DNA of 64,000 nucleotides from Pseudomonadota bacterium (GTDB lineage: Bacteria; Myxococcota_A; Bradymonadia; Bradymonadales; GCA-2716585). The notes under the pieces are model-generated. The model was given only the letters and a program-made list of their open reading frames with translations, was not told where the DNA came from and ran no database searches. The translations under genes and the position numbers were made by a program. The stretch lies in contig SYOX01000208.1 of the NCBI GenBank assembly GCA_005804885.1, positions 23,728 through 87,727 of the forward strand, given 5' to 3'. Each line of letters begins with the position of its first letter. The first letter of the stretch is position 1. This document shows, in pieces, positions 38,587 to 52,087 of this stretch.

Positions 38587-39696
38587 TCAGGGCTGGCTCA
38601 GGAGCGTGTCGACGATCAACCGCCACAGCCCCTCGAAGCGCCCCCGATCAAAGCCGGCCCCCGTGACCAGCCAGTCGTAGTGCGGCGGGTGGCTGACGGA
38701 GTCCCGGAAGTGACCCAGGACGTCGAGGTGATCGGCGTCGATGACCTTGAGCAGCTCGCCGTGGAGCTGCGAGAGCGTCGGCACGATCCCGTCGTTGTCC
38801 TCGGCCGTGATCCCCATCAAACGCAAGCTCTCCGGCGCCTTCATCGGCACGCCCGAGTCGGACGCGGCCAACCTGTGCAGGCCGTGGTAGAGCCCGTGCA
38901 TGGCCTGGGCGTAGGGATCGAGCCCCCTTTGCAGTGACGACCTCAACCCCGGCCTCGGCGAGCGCGTGACGACCGAGTAATAGCCCACGCCGGGCCGCTG
39001 AACCACGACGCCGTCAAAGACGTCCATGCTCTCCGGCGTCAGCTGCGTCAGCAGGGCCTGCTCCTGGTTGACCTCGCTGAAGAAGCTCTGGATCTGGAGG
39101 CGCCGATCCGGCGTGAAGTCGTTGAGGAGCTGATCAAAGAGCTGATCGAGCAGCGTCCGGCTGAACCCGAATCGACCGTCGGCCAGCGACAAGGCCCCGG
39201 CCAGCTTGAACATCACCGAGAGCGGGATGCTCCCGAAGCGCACCGTGTGGATCGTCGCCAGCGACAACACCTCAAGCAGCCGCTGACCCAGGAGGCTGGC
39301 GAAGAACGAGGCCGTGGGCGTCCCCTTGTGGGGTGTGGCCACCATCACCACCGCCCGGACCCTGTCGAGCCAGGGCGCCGTCTCCAACTCCGACAACCAC
39401 GGCTGCCCCGTCATCAAGAGCCTCGCGTCCAGGCCCCCGGTCGAGTGCCCCAGGAGGTAGATCCGATCCCCCGATCCCGGCTGCGGGATGGCGTCGATCA
39501 TCGCCGCGCACAGCGTCGAGGCGCGCTTGCGCAGCGAGGCCGTCGGCGGGGTCCTGACCGAGTGGACGCGCGCGCTCAAGCCGCGGGCCGCGAAGCTCTC
39601 GGTCAGGAACTGCTCGACGTGGCCCCAGTAGGCCATCGTGCCGATGTGCGTAAAGCCGAAGAAGCCAGGGACGAGGAAGACGTGGTGGGTCTCCAT
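38587..39696 (-). CDS. Lipase/esterase of the alpha/beta hydrolase fold
   Basis: 369 residues starting METHHVFLVPGFFGFTHIG. The HHVFLVPGFFG strand-oxyanion segment and the nucleophile elbow LLGHSTGGLDARLL (Ser in GHSTG) mark a lipase or triacylglycerol-type esterase of the PGAP1/LipA-like kind. VVMVATPHKGTP is the conserved post-nucleophile strand. The probable acid is in ITAEDNDGIVP and the His in DHLDVLGHF near residue 325. No signal peptide is evident, although the N-terminus is hydrophobic. No Shine-Dalgarno is obvious. The substrate is unknown. About 135 bp upstream (39697-39831) is non-coding and slightly AT-richer, probably its promoter. Confidence 0.83.
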   Translation of the reverse strand: METHHVFLVPGFFGFTHIGTMAYWGHVEQFLTESFAARGLSARVHSVRTPPTASLRKRASTLCAAMIDAIPQPGSGDRIYLLGHSTGGLDARLLMTGQPWLSELETAPWLDRVRAVVMVATPHKGTPTASFFASLLGQRLLEVLSLATIHTVRFGSIPLSVMFKLAGALSLADGRFGFSRTLLDQLFDQLLNDFTPDRRLQIQSFFSEVNQEQALLTQLTPESMDVFDGVVVQRPGVGYYSVVTRSPRPGLRSSLQRGLDPYAQAMHGLYHGLHRLAASDSGVPMKAPESLRLMGITAEDNDGIVPTLSQLHGELLKVIDADHLDVLGHFRDSVSHPPHYDWLVTGAGFDRGRFEGLWRLIVDTLLSQP

Positions 39697-39831
39697 ACAG
39701 GGGCCGCCTTGCAGTGTCGTGGGCTCCCTTCAACCCGAAGAGACCGTGATCTTGAGCCCTGTGTTGTTGATAAGTGGCTGAATTTTAATTGTTTTTAAGG
39801 GCATCGGCTCGTCGGCGAGGGAAGCCTCGTC

Positions 39832-40041
39832 TCAAGATTGATCCTTGCGGCGTGCCCACCGCTCCTTGAGCGTCAGTGCGCCCCCGAAGAGGAAGGCCAG
39901 CGCGCCGACGATCAAGCAGAGCGCCGTTCGGACGTCGGCAAAGACGGACCAGGGGTTCTCGGGGTCGGTCGGATCTGGCATGACGCAGGCCGTCGAGGCG
40001 AGCAGAGCCAGGGCGAGGAGCGACAGGATGAGCGGGCGCAT
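39832..40041 (-). CDS. Small lipoprotein/membrane protein
   Basis: 69 residues. The ATG at 40041 follows GAGAGG. The signal sequence LLALALLASTAC gives a lipobox Cys at about residue 19. After a short acidic segment (MPDPTDPENPWS) comes a second hydrophobic helix (ALCLIVGALAFLFGGALTL) and a basic tail ending RRKDQS. It therefore looks like a lipid-anchored single-pass peptide. The function is unknown. It sits between the lipase and the giant MopE/FG-GAP gene on the same strand. Confidence 0.65.
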   Translation of the reverse strand: MRPLILSLLALALLASTACVMPDPTDPENPWSVFADVRTALCLIVGALAFLFGGALTLKERWARRKDQS

Positions 40042-40192
40042 GAGGGCCTCTCGGGTTGCCAGTGGCCCAAGACTACCCTCAACGAAGTCCTGAATCCAGC
40101 ACCTCGCCGGACACGACAGAGCGAGCCGCCCGCGCGAGGCACGATCGGGGCTCGCGGGGGCCGGGCTCGGCGGCGTCGAGGGGGGGAAGGGA

Positions 40193-44020
<3,828 letters not shown>

Positions 44021-44558
44021 TTGAGATTTCGAATGTGTTTTGACCGTTGGTGGATATCAAATAGACTTCTGTGATCCAGGGTTTGATCCTCCGTTGGGAG
44101 CCAGAAGTTGAATCTATTGTGTGCCACCTCTTTCAAGGACTCCCCGAAGGGGGCCTTCGACATCGGTCGGATCCATGAGGTAGTGCTCAACTCACTGGTC
44201 GTCAATGCTGAACATTTTTAATATGTTGGCTTGATGGGCTTCTGGTGGTTCAAGGCGTATCTCGGGTCCAGAGCGGCTCGGAGGTGTTGCCAGGTCGCTG
44301 AGGTGGCGGGCGCGGGGGAGGAGGCGCGGCCTTGAAAGAGGGCCGTGGGGTTCGGCGCCCTCGGCGCCCATCCGGAGCGGCCTCCGGTGTCCATGCGGCC
44401 TGAGGGCGTCGATCTTGACCCGTCGACGAGGGCACGGCTCGCCCCGACGATGCGATGGCATCGCCAGCGCTTCACCAACCGGGTGCATCCGAAGCCTTGG
44501 GGTTCGAGGCCTCTCCCTGCCTCGGCGAGGTCGACCTTGCCGGACTCCGTCCTCTTGA
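44021..44558. other. Intergenic region, no gene supported
   Basis: This stretch upstream of the giant MYXO-CTERM gene is AT-richer than its surroundings, especially 44021-44230. It probably holds that gene's promoter. The short frames here lack coding character and ribosome sites. I see no repeat or RNA gene in it. Confidence 0.5.
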
Positions 44559-44759
44559 GTTGGAGGGAATCCCAGCCGCGACGGCGGCGGACAAGGAGGA
44601 TCAGGGCAAGAAGGGCCAGGAGGGGCAGGGGGCCGAAGGCGCGCGGCGGGCGGGTGATGTGGAGCAAGCGCCCGCGATGGTCAAGGTGTCCCTCTCACAT
44701 GCTTTCAAAGAGGGGATGCTGACGGCGACCTCTCCATCGCCATCAAGAGAGAGGAGGGG
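44559..44759 (-). pseudogene. Relic of a MYXO-CTERM protein 3' end (frameshifted)
   Basis: Read on the minus strand directly after the stop of the 44760 gene, the DNA encodes a fragment ending DTLTIAGACSTSPARRA. This matches the ACSTSPARRA of the giant protein at 40193, and 35 bases are identical (44639-44673 versus 40258-40292). After that the frame is lost, but one frame over it continues as a hydrophobic helix (FGPLPLLALLALILL) and VRRRRG. So it is a MYXO-CTERM tail with a frameshift and no body. It is best explained as the remains of a paralogous surface-protein gene. Confidence 0.7.
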
Positions 44760-45146
44760 TCAAGGACCCGGGGCGGTGATGAAGGTGGTCTCCGGCCCAT
44801 TGCAGCTCGCGCTGCCCACCTCGATCCTCTCCTCCACGACATCCTCGCCCTGAGTGACGCGGATCTGGTAGGTGCCGACGTACTCGTCCTCATCGGGCCC
44901 GCAGAGCCCCCACAGGAGCTTGGGGCCGCAATGATGCCGGTCGCCGTTGAAGCCCTCGCAGGGCTCAAAGGGGCCGCCCTCAAAGGACCACTCCACCACC
45001 GCCTCGCGCTGTGTCGGCTCGTCGAAGGCCGACTGGAGCGCGATCACGATGGGGAAGTCGGCGCACTTCGGGCACCCCGGCAGGCCAAGGGCGAGGAAGG
45101 CGGCCCAGGAGAGGACCGCGATGGATCTGAGCGATCGGGTCGTCAT
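44760..45146 (-). CDS. Small Cys-containing lipoprotein
   Basis: 128 residues. ATG 45146 is preferred, with GGGAG just upstream. The signal peptide FLALGLPGC provides the lipobox, followed immediately by a second Cys (PKC). The mature part is a compact beta-rich domain with several cysteines (FEPCEGF, RHHCGPK, WGLCGPDEDEY, ASCNGPE) and an Ig-like strand pattern (GTYQIRVTQGEDVVEERIEV). It is probably a periplasmic or outer-surface lipoprotein. Its 14-bp distance from the upstream membrane-protein gene suggests one operon. Its stop is immediately followed by the MYXO-CTERM relic. Confidence 0.7.
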   Translation of the reverse strand: MTTRSLRSIAVLSWAAFLALGLPGCPKCADFPIVIALQSAFDEPTQREAVVEWSFEGGPFEPCEGFNGDRHHCGPKLLWGLCGPDEDEYVGTYQIRVTQGEDVVEERIEVGSASCNGPETTFITAPGP

Positions 45147-45160
45147 GGCTCCCACCGTGT

Positions 45161-46378
45161 TCAGCGCGCCTGGATGAGCGCCTCGATGTCACCGGGTTCG
45201 ACGGCCTCGCCGTTGGAGAGGCGCGCGGTCAGGATCTTGAGGGAGTGGATGGGCCAGCGCATCCCTGCGGCCTCGAAGGCGCTCCGGGTCAACTTGCGCT
45301 CCCCCCACGAGAGCCGCCCGTCGAGCGCGGCGGCGGCGCACAGGAACTGGAGGGCGATCGCGCGCTCGTCGTCAGGGAGCGTCGGCAGCGCCTCCATCAG
45401 CGCTTTGGAGTTCGACACGGCGCTGCTGGGCGGCTCACCGAAGCGCCCGACGAGCTCTCGCACCATCGCCAGCAGGTTCGGGTGCAGCTCGGCCTGCGAC
45501 ATGATCGCGGCGGCGAGGGCGGCGAAGACCGCCTCGATCCCGGCGGGCGAGAGGGCGCGTCCCGCGGGCAGGATCATCTCGGTCAGCGCTTGGGCGGCCG
45601 AGGGGCCGAGCACCCGGATGCGCGCCTCCCGCAAGACCTTCCAGCAGACCGCGCCGTCCCAGATCGCCACGACCGGCACGGCCACGAGGGCCTCCAGGAC
45701 CCTGAGGCCGACCCGCGCCAGCATCCGCCGCACGAGCGCCTTGAAGATGAAGTTTGTCAGGCTGACCTTGGCTTTATAGATCAAGCCCACGGCGATCAGC
45801 CACGCTTGCGAGATCTCACGGCGGGGGTTGATCCCGAAGGCCGGCGTGGCGGAGTTGGGCAGCTCAAGCGCGGCTCGGACGAGCGAGCGCAGGATCTCCT
45901 CCTGCTGCGCGACGACGACCAGCCCGGCGCTCTGCGCCAGCGCGTTGACCGAGCGCAGACACACCCGATAGATCAAGGCGATCTCCACGACTGTCGCCAC
46001 GACCGTCGCCACCGCGATCCAGACGATGGGCGGGGCCGGCAGGCGCTCAGGCGCGATGAAGTCGGCGTGGGTGAGGATCTCGACGATCGCGGTCGCCAGG
46101 CCCGAGAGCGCGCCGATCAGCGCGCTGAGGCCGATGCCATGTCGAACGATCCCGGCCATCGCGGCGCGCTCGGCCTCGTTGAGCAGGTGGATCGTGTCGT
46201 CGGCGACGTCCGGGACGACCATCGTGGTCGAGATCGAGGCCATGTAGCGCAAGCCCAGGCGCTCCATCAGCGGGGTCGGGTCGGGCGTGGCCTGGTCGAC
46301 GGGCGCAGGGGCCAGATCGGCTTGTCGGGGTTCCGGCGTTGTGTCCTGAGTCATGGATTCACTGAGTGCAAGCTCCAT
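45161..46378 (-). CDS. Integral membrane protein of unknown function
   Basis: 405 residues. The start is uncertain: ATG 46378 or ATG 46354, neither with a clear ribosome site. After an acidic Pro-rich N-terminus, several hydrophobic helices are visible (IGLSALIGALSGLATAIVE, PIVWIAVATVVATVVEIALIY, LVALPVVAIWDG-type region). The C-terminal 130 residues are soluble and helical, with LPDDERAIALQFLCAAAALDGRLSWGERKL, which recalls the TerB-like or DUF533-like helical domains. It lies in a same-strand group with the lipoprotein at 44760. I cannot assign a function. Confidence 0.7.
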   Translation of the reverse strand: MELALSESMTQDTTPEPRQADLAPAPVDQATPDPTPLMERLGLRYMASISTTMVVPDVADDTIHLLNEAERAAMAGIVRHGIGLSALIGALSGLATAIVEILTHADFIAPERLPAPPIVWIAVATVVATVVEIALIYRVCLRSVNALAQSAGLVVVAQQEEILRSLVRAALELPNSATPAFGINPRREISQAWLIAVGLIYKAKVSLTNFIFKALVRRMLARVGLRVLEALVAVPVVAIWDGAVCWKVLREARIRVLGPSAAQALTEMILPAGRALSPAGIEAVFAALAAAIMSQAELHPNLLAMVRELVGRFGEPPSSAVSNSKALMEALPTLPDDERAIALQFLCAAAALDGRLSWGERKLTRSAFEAAGMRWPIHSLKILTARLSNGEAVEPGDIEALIQAR

Positions 46379-46437
46379 CGCAGCAGGCCCATCATGGCCC
46401 GAGCGCGTCCCCTGCACAACAAGATCCGCTTGAGATC

Positions 46438-49400
46438 TCAGCGAGCCCGGCGGCGGGTCCAGGCGAGGGCGGCGGCCAGCGCCAGGATCAAGCCTGGGAG
46501 CGCGCCCTCGGGTCGCCGTGCGGGCGAGCTGCAGGCGCAGCAGGGGGGCTCCTGGGGCCGGGTGATCACCGTCACGGGTGCGCCCTCGGGTTCCCCGGCC
46601 TCCGCGGGCTGGCCGTCGATCAGGGTGAAGGTCTCGGAGTCGGCCACGCCCGCGCCGTCGAGGTCGAAGGCGACGAGCTGCGCGCGGTAGATCCCTGGGG
46701 GCAGCGTGCCCAGGTCGTCGCGGCCGTCCCAGCGGGTCTCGAAGTCGAGCATCTCGGCGCCGGCCGCTTCGAAGCGCTCGGCGTGGACCTGCCCGATGAA
46801 GGCGTCTTCAAGGTTGAAGATGGACAGCTCGACGTGGGCCAGCCCTGCGGGCGCGGCCAGGGTCGCGCTCAGTCTGGCGGTCCCGTCCGCGAGCGGGTCG
46901 AAGGGGTCGGGCTGGACGTCGAAGCCGACGATGATCGGCCCGTCGCCCGTGATCAGGACGCCGTCGGAGAGGGTCGGCGCGGCCGAGCCCGCCCGCGCGT
47001 TGAAGGGCACGACGCGGGCCACGTAGCGGGCGCCAGGGATGAGGCTGAGGCCCGAGAAGACCAGCGCGGTCTGGGCGCCGACGGCGATGGGCGGGGTGAC
47101 CGCGTTGAGGTTCTCGCTCAGGAGGGTGACGATGTAGCCGTCGGCGTCCTCGACCGGATCCCAGGCGACGCCGAGGGCGTCGAGGCGCGCGGAGGTGTCG
47201 ATGTCCTGGTCGGCGTCGACGATCTGGGCCTGGAGGTCGATGAGGACCTCGCGGACCTGCTGGACGGGGCTGATGGCGGCGTTGTCGATGGCGACGAGCC
47301 TGGAGTCGGCGGTGCTGACGACGACCTCGGCCTGTCCGTCGGCGTCCACGTCGGCGATCATGGGGTCCTGGACGCTGGCGCCGAGGTCGATGGCCCAGAC
47401 CTTCTTTCCGTTGCTCGCCGAGATGGCGTAGAGCCAGCCGGCGCTGGTGCCGACGACGAGGTCCTCGTCGCCGTCGCCGTTGATGTCGGCGACGGCGACG
47501 GAGGACAGGGCCGTGGTGGCGGCGCAGAGGTCGGGCGTGGCGGGCTCGGCCAGCGGGCGGACCTGTCCGTCGATGAGGCAGAGGCGCAGCAGCGGCCGCC
47601 CGTCGGCGCTGGACAGGACGGTCAGGTCCCCGAACTGACCTGGGATGGCGATGTCCCAGGCGCCGTCGCCGTCGACGTCGGAGAGGCCAGCGTGGTTGGC
47701 CTGGGCGGCGGTGTGGGAGGGCTCGGACGGGACGCTCCAGAGCGTCTCCCCCCGGTCGACGTCGACCAGGGCCTTGTGGGTCGAGAAGAGGTTGAGGAAG
47801 ACGGCGGGCTGGCCCTGGGGGCCGCGGATCAGGGCGCTGTTGGCCGGCCTTGCGGTCTGGGGCGGGAAGTTGACGAGCGCGTCGGGGGGCTGGGCCAGGG
47901 CGTCGCCGTCGAAGCGCTCGAAGGTCGTGTAGTGCAGCAGGAGGAGGTCGTCGATCCCGTTGTTGTCGAGGTCGCCGAGGGGGAAGAGCTCCCGGTTGGG
48001 GTTGCTCTTGACGGCGGCGATGTCGGCCAGGCGCGTCGAGATCACCTCTCCGGTTGCGCCGTCCAGGGTCATCGCCTGGGCCCCTCCCGAGAGGGTGAAG
48101 GTCAGGGCTGCGATCTCCAACCCTGCGTGGTTGTTGGAGAACTGGCCTGGTGTCAGGGCGAAGGGGGCGGCGGCGGCGTCGAGGAGCGCGCGCCGCCAGC
48201 GGGGCTGCCCGAGGCTGGAGATCAGCTCGATGAAGGGGGTGCCGTCGTCCTGCTCTCCGGTGTGGACGATCTCCATGGGGCCGTCGCCGTCGACGTCGAC
48301 GGCGACGGACTCGCCGGCGCGGCGCGTCACGGCTCGCCGCCAGGAGGGCTCAGGGGGGTTGGCGAGCGAGGCGCCGCGGGGGTCGACGGCCACGAGCGTG
48401 CGGGCAGAGTCGCGGTAGAGGACCTTGAGGCCGTCGTCGGTGGCGGCGATCAGGGCTTGAGCGGCGTGGCCCGTGAAGGGGAGCTGGAGCCTGGAGGTCA
48501 GCGCGCCGTCGCGGACCTCGATCGAGCCCTGGTCGGTCTTGATGGCCGCGTGCGGGCCGTCGAGGTTCGAGCTGTCGCCGAGGACCTTCAGGAGGGTGTG
48601 GCTGAGGCCCTCGGGGGTGGGTTGATCGGCGGCGATCTGGAGTGGCCCGTCCAGGTCGAGGGCCTGGAGCCTGTTGGCGCTCTGTGCGCGGCGCAGGACG
48701 AGCAGCAGGGGTCCCTGGCCGAGGTCCATCGTGGCGGGGACGACGCCGCTGTCGCGGGAGTTGACGTTGTTGAGCCCGCGGACGATCTGGGTGAGGACCT
48801 GGGCGCCCTCGATGCGGTGGCTGGTGGAGGCTGCGCGGGCCTGGTTCAGGGCGACGATCTCGACGGCTCCGAAGCTCGGCACGCGGACGCTGCCTTCGAC
48901 GGCCTCGCGCAGGATCAGATCGGCGCCGGGCGCCCTGCGGAGGTCGGCGAGCCCGACGGCGACTCGGTCGCGGAGCGCCGCGAGGGTCTGGCCGGTGGCC
49001 GCGTCGTAGATGAGGGTGGCCCACTGCCCGGGGGCCTGGACGCCGTCGTCGCCTTGCACCTCGTCGATGTTGTTGAAGACGGACAGGGCGATCTCCATGC
49101 GCCCGTCGCCGTCGAGGTCCGCGAGGGCGCCCGCGGGCGCCAGCGAGGTCGTCACGGCCGTGTCGGTGGCGTACTCGTGCTGCCACAGGACGCGGTCCTG
49201 GGGCAGGTCGTAGACGGTCAGGCCGACGGAGCCGCGCGAGCCGCCGACCGCGCCGGTGAGGATCAGCTCCTGGCGCCCGTCGCCGTCGACGTCGGCGGCC
49301 TGGGTCAGGCCGTAGCAGAACTGCCCTGTGGTCAGCGGGCCGGTGGTGTGGGCGATGGTCCCGGTGTTGAGGTCGACGAAGAGGGCCTGGCAGCGGCTCT

Positions 49401-50127
49401 GGTTGATCAGGGCCAGCTTCGTGTCGCCGTCGAAGTCGCCGAGGACGGGGCGCGAGACGTTGGAGGGCAGGGCGGCGTCGGTCAGGAGCCAGCGCTGGGT
49501 CTGGCCTCCGAAGCCCTGTCCGAAGTCGTGCAGAGTGATCTGGGGGGGCCTCGCGACGGCCAGGATGAGCTCGTCCTGGCCGTCGCGGTCGAGGTCGGTG
49601 GTCAGCGCCGTGATGCTGCGGAGGGCCGATCCGTCGGGGTTTTCGAAGCGCCACAGGAGCTGGCCGGTCTGGCCGTCGAGCAGGGCCGCGATCTGCCCGA
49701 GGGCCAGCACCTCGGCCCGGCCGTCGCCGTTGAAGTCCTGGGCCGAGATCAGCTCGCTGAGGCCCAGCGAGGGGGTGTCCCACAGGAGGGTCTGGTCGAG
49801 GCGGCGGGCGACGACGGCGCCGCCGACGACGACGAGGTAGTCCTGGGCGCCGTCGCCGTTGACGTCCTCGATCAAGGTCGCCCGGTCGTTGACCTGCCCG
49901 CCGGTGTTGAGCTGCCACAAGACGCTCGGGTTGGCGATCTGGCCTGCGGTGGAGGATCGGCCTGTGCGCGCCGGGTCCTTGTGGCGCATGGGCCAGGGCT
50001 CCTGGGCGGTCGACGAGGCGGCCGAGGTGGCGGCGATCAAGAAGGCCGCGATTGAGGCCATGTTCTTGATTTTATGGCGTTTATGGGTGGGTGCGGGGCG
50101 GTCGGTCGGGCGTGGAGGGGTGGTCAT
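46438..50127 (-). CDS. Giant secreted FG-GAP/VCBS propeller protein with MYXO-CTERM tail
   Basis: About 1229 residues. The signal peptide core is ASIAAFLIAATSAASSTAQ after a basic KRHKIKN stretch. ATG 50127 is chosen, though a start at the internal MASIAAF is possible. Most of the protein is FG-GAP/VCBS repeats with calcium-loop motifs such as DVNGDGAQDYLVV, DFNGDGRAEVLAL, DLDGDGRMEIALS and DINGDGDEDLVVG. A fibronectin III-like domain (PPIAVGAQTALVFSGLSLIPGARYVARV) and a FlgD-like Ig domain (RWDGRDDLGTLPPGIYRAQL) follow. The end is a MYXO-CTERM signal: PCCACSS, LPGLILALAAALAW, TRRRAR. It is probably a surface-displayed adhesin-like protein. It may be co-transcribed with the genes at 45161 and 44760. 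Confidence 0.87.
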   Translation of the reverse strand: MTTPPRPTDRPAPTHKRHKIKNMASIAAFLIAATSAASSTAQEPWPMRHKDPARTGRSSTAGQIANPSVLWQLNTGGQVNDRATLIEDVNGDGAQDYLVVVGGAVVARRLDQTLLWDTPSLGLSELISAQDFNGDGRAEVLALGQIAALLDGQTGQLLWRFENPDGSALRSITALTTDLDRDGQDELILAVARPPQITLHDFGQGFGGQTQRWLLTDAALPSNVSRPVLGDFDGDTKLALINQSRCQALFVDLNTGTIAHTTGPLTTGQFCYGLTQAADVDGDGRQELILTGAVGGSRGSVGLTVYDLPQDRVLWQHEYATDTAVTTSLAPAGALADLDGDGRMEIALSVFNNIDEVQGDDGVQAPGQWATLIYDAATGQTLAALRDRVAVGLADLRRAPGADLILREAVEGSVRVPSFGAVEIVALNQARAASTSHRIEGAQVLTQIVRGLNNVNSRDSGVVPATMDLGQGPLLLVLRRAQSANRLQALDLDGPLQIAADQPTPEGLSHTLLKVLGDSSNLDGPHAAIKTDQGSIEVRDGALTSRLQLPFTGHAAQALIAATDDGLKVLYRDSARTLVAVDPRGASLANPPEPSWRRAVTRRAGESVAVDVDGDGPMEIVHTGEQDDGTPFIELISSLGQPRWRRALLDAAAAPFALTPGQFSNNHAGLEIAALTFTLSGGAQAMTLDGATGEVISTRLADIAAVKSNPNRELFPLGDLDNNGIDDLLLLHYTTFERFDGDALAQPPDALVNFPPQTARPANSALIRGPQGQPAVFLNLFSTHKALVDVDRGETLWSVPSEPSHTAAQANHAGLSDVDGDGAWDIAIPGQFGDLTVLSSADGRPLLRLCLIDGQVRPLAEPATPDLCAATTALSSVAVADINGDGDEDLVVGTSAGWLYAISASNGKKVWAIDLGASVQDPMIADVDADGQAEVVVSTADSRLVAIDNAAISPVQQVREVLIDLQAQIVDADQDIDTSARLDALGVAWDPVEDADGYIVTLLSENLNAVTPPIAVGAQTALVFSGLSLIPGARYVARVVPFNARAGSAAPTLSDGVLITGDGPIIVGFDVQPDPFDPLADGTARLSATLAAPAGLAHVELSIFNLEDAFIGQVHAERFEAAGAEMLDFETRWDGRDDLGTLPPGIYRAQLVAFDLDGAGVADSETFTLIDGQPAEAGEPEGAPVTVITRPQEPPCCACSSPARRPEGALPGLILALAAALAWTRRRAR

Positions 50128-50293
50128 GGGGGGCAACTCCGAGATTGTCCCTGAGGTTTACGGTTCTGTTTGAGTTCATCGGATCATGGGGCGCCGTCTC
50201 TTGAGTCGGCGCCGTCGAGGCCCCACCGGGATCAATTGTAAGGTCCGGCTGCGGGCGCCGCCACTGGCGATTTCGGGGGAGGGCGGGTTGGGG

Positions 50294-51421
50294 TCAGAAG
50301 AGGTATCGGCCTTCGATGTAGAAGAGGCTGTCTTCGTTGGAGAAGCCCTGTTCGATCCTGAAGACGAAGGCGTTGTCCCAGTTGATGAAGAGGGAGGCGC
50401 CGACGGAGGGGTGGAGGCCGTCGATGATGTCGCGGTGATCGAGGACGCGGGAGAGGTCGAGGAAGGCGCCGAGGCCGAGGTGGAGGTGTTGCCAGAGTGG
50501 AGGGAGGGAGGCGCGCAGCTCGGTGTTGGAGAGGAGCTTGGAGCGTCCGGCGAAGCGGCCTTCGGGGAAGCCGCGCTGGGAGAAGACGCCGCCGAGGGCG
50601 ATGAAGTCGCTGGTGCCGCCGATGCGCTGCTGTTCGTAGAAGGGGGGTGCGAAGGAGAGGCGTTCGAGCATGAGGCGCTGTGCCAGGACGAGCCAGGAGA
50701 GGGGTCGGGCGTAGAGCTGCGCGGTGAGGCCGAGGGCGAGGAATCCGAAGTCGCTGCCGAGGGCCTCGCGGTTGCCTCGGGCGTAGAGCTCGAGGAAGAG
50801 GCCCTCGGTGGGGACGAGTTCGTCGTCGCGGGTGTCGATGCCGAGGCTCAGGAGGCCGCCGACGCCGAGGCCGCCGTCGCGGCCGGGGGGGGAGAGGGCG
50901 TCGAGGGCGCTGCCGGGGGTGGCGTCGACGAGGGTGAGGTTGGCCAGGAGGCCGAGGGAGACGAAGAGGTATTCGTTCAGTGATCGCCGGGCGATGATCT
51001 TGAGGCGAGGTTCGGTCAGACGGAATTGGTGGAAGAGGGGGTCGTTGGTGTTGGGGGTGTCGTTGCCGAGGCCGAAGAAGTTCGCGTCGTCGATGTGGAG
51101 GAGCTCGGCTCTGGCCGACAGGCGCCAAGGAGAGCCGGCGATCTGGGGGATGTCGAGGGAGGCGCGGTGCTGGTGTCGGTTGGTGGTGGAGTGGAGCAGC
51201 TTGAGCTCGAGGTTCCAGGCGTGGGGCGAGCGGTCGGGCTGGAAGTCGATGAGTTCGAGCTTGAGGCCGTAGACGAAGCCGGAGTCGTCGTTGAACTGCA
51301 TCAGGGGGATGGCGAGCCAGTCCAGGCCGGGCTCGCGCTCGGGGGCGCCCTCTGCGGCGGCGCGGGCGGGCGGGAGGGCGAGCAGGAGGAGGATGGGGAT
51401 CAGCGTCGCAGCTCTCTTCAT
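50294..51421 (-). CDS. Omp85/BamA-type outer-membrane barrel (surface antigen D15-like)
   Basis: 375 residues from ATG 51421 with signal peptide IPILLLLALPPARAAA. The mature protein is a 16-strand-type barrel of the bacterial surface antigen family: repeated amphipathic strands (FVYGLKLELIDFQP, SLGIDTRDDELVPTEGLFLELYARG), a GFPEGRFAG loop resembling the Omp85 VRGF/Y-type lid motif, and a C-terminal aromatic strand YIEGRYLF. No POTRA domains precede the barrel, so it is a short Omp85 such as the phospholipase- or surface-antigen-type members, not BamA itself. A 157-bp gap separates it from the FG-GAP gene. Confidence 0.82.
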   Translation of the reverse strand: MKRAATLIPILLLLALPPARAAAEGAPEREPGLDWLAIPLMQFNDDSGFVYGLKLELIDFQPDRSPHAWNLELKLLHSTTNRHQHRASLDIPQIAGSPWRLSARAELLHIDDANFFGLGNDTPNTNDPLFHQFRLTEPRLKIIARRSLNEYLFVSLGLLANLTLVDATPGSALDALSPPGRDGGLGVGGLLSLGIDTRDDELVPTEGLFLELYARGNREALGSDFGFLALGLTAQLYARPLSWLVLAQRLMLERLSFAPPFYEQQRIGGTSDFIALGGVFSQRGFPEGRFAGRSKLLSNTELRASLPPLWQHLHLGLGAFLDLSRVLDHRDIIDGLHPSVGASLFINWDNAFVFRIEQGFSNEDSLFYIEGRYLF

Positions 51422-51489
51422 GGTCCATGAAGTGTCAGGAGAGGCGCGTTTTTGCAAGCCCCGTGGGCGGCCGGGGGTGTGCGGCGGCT

Positions 51490-51873
51490 TCAGAGGCTCA
51501 GGACGCCTGGGAGCGTCAGGGCGATCTTGACGATCCCGGCGATGAGCAGGATGGCGGGCCTGCCGAAGCGCATCCAGGCTGGGTCGGGCGATCCCGTCAG
51601 GGCCTGGGCCAGCAGGACGGCGGCGGCGATCAGGGCGACCGGCCCCATGAGGAGGCCGCCGTAATTGACGCCGTTGAAGTTGATGTTCAGGGCCACCGCG
51701 CCGGTCAGCAGCGCCAGGGTGGTGATGTTCTCGACGGACAGGAGGCGGTTCTGGGTGGAGGCCTCGATCTCGAGGTTGCTGTTGCACTCGGGGCAGACGG
51801 ATCCCTTGTCCGAGAAGTAGGCGTCGTCCTCTTCAATGCTCTTGCCGCAGGCGGCGCATGTAATCTGAGCCAT
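51490..51873 (-). CDS. Zinc-ribbon membrane protein
   Basis: 127 residues from ATG 51873. The purine run GGGAAGG upstream acts as the ribosome site. The N-terminal 35 residues are a zinc ribbon or LIM-like knuckle: ITCAACGKSI and SVCPECNSN give four Cys ligands. Three hydrophobic segments follow (TLALLTGAVALNINFN, GGLLMGPVALIAAAVLLAQAL, GRPAILLIAGIVKIAL). It is a cytoplasmic-zinc-ribbon plus polytopic membrane protein of unknown role, similar in layout to many small bacterial zinc-ribbon membrane proteins. It lies just upstream of the Omp85-like gene on the same strand. Confidence 0.78.
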   Translation of the reverse strand: MAQITCAACGKSIEEDDAYFSDKGSVCPECNSNLEIEASTQNRLLSVENITTLALLTGAVALNINFNGVNYGGLLMGPVALIAAAVLLAQALTGSPDPAWMRFGRPAILLIAGIVKIALTLPGVLSL

Positions 51874-52087
51874 GACAGACCTTCCCTGGGAGAGGTACTT
51901 GCGACTGAGGAATCACAAGTGCCCGTGTTGAAAGAGTTTTTGCGACTCTACTGAGGGTGTGGTCGGATGTGGGTGTGTCAAGGTGTGGGGGCGATTTGCG
52001 CGCTCTGGGCGTGAGGGCGGGATGGCGCGGGTGCGGCCGGTGGTCTACAAGGTGGCGTGTTGACGGGATCATTGAGGAGGTCGGGGC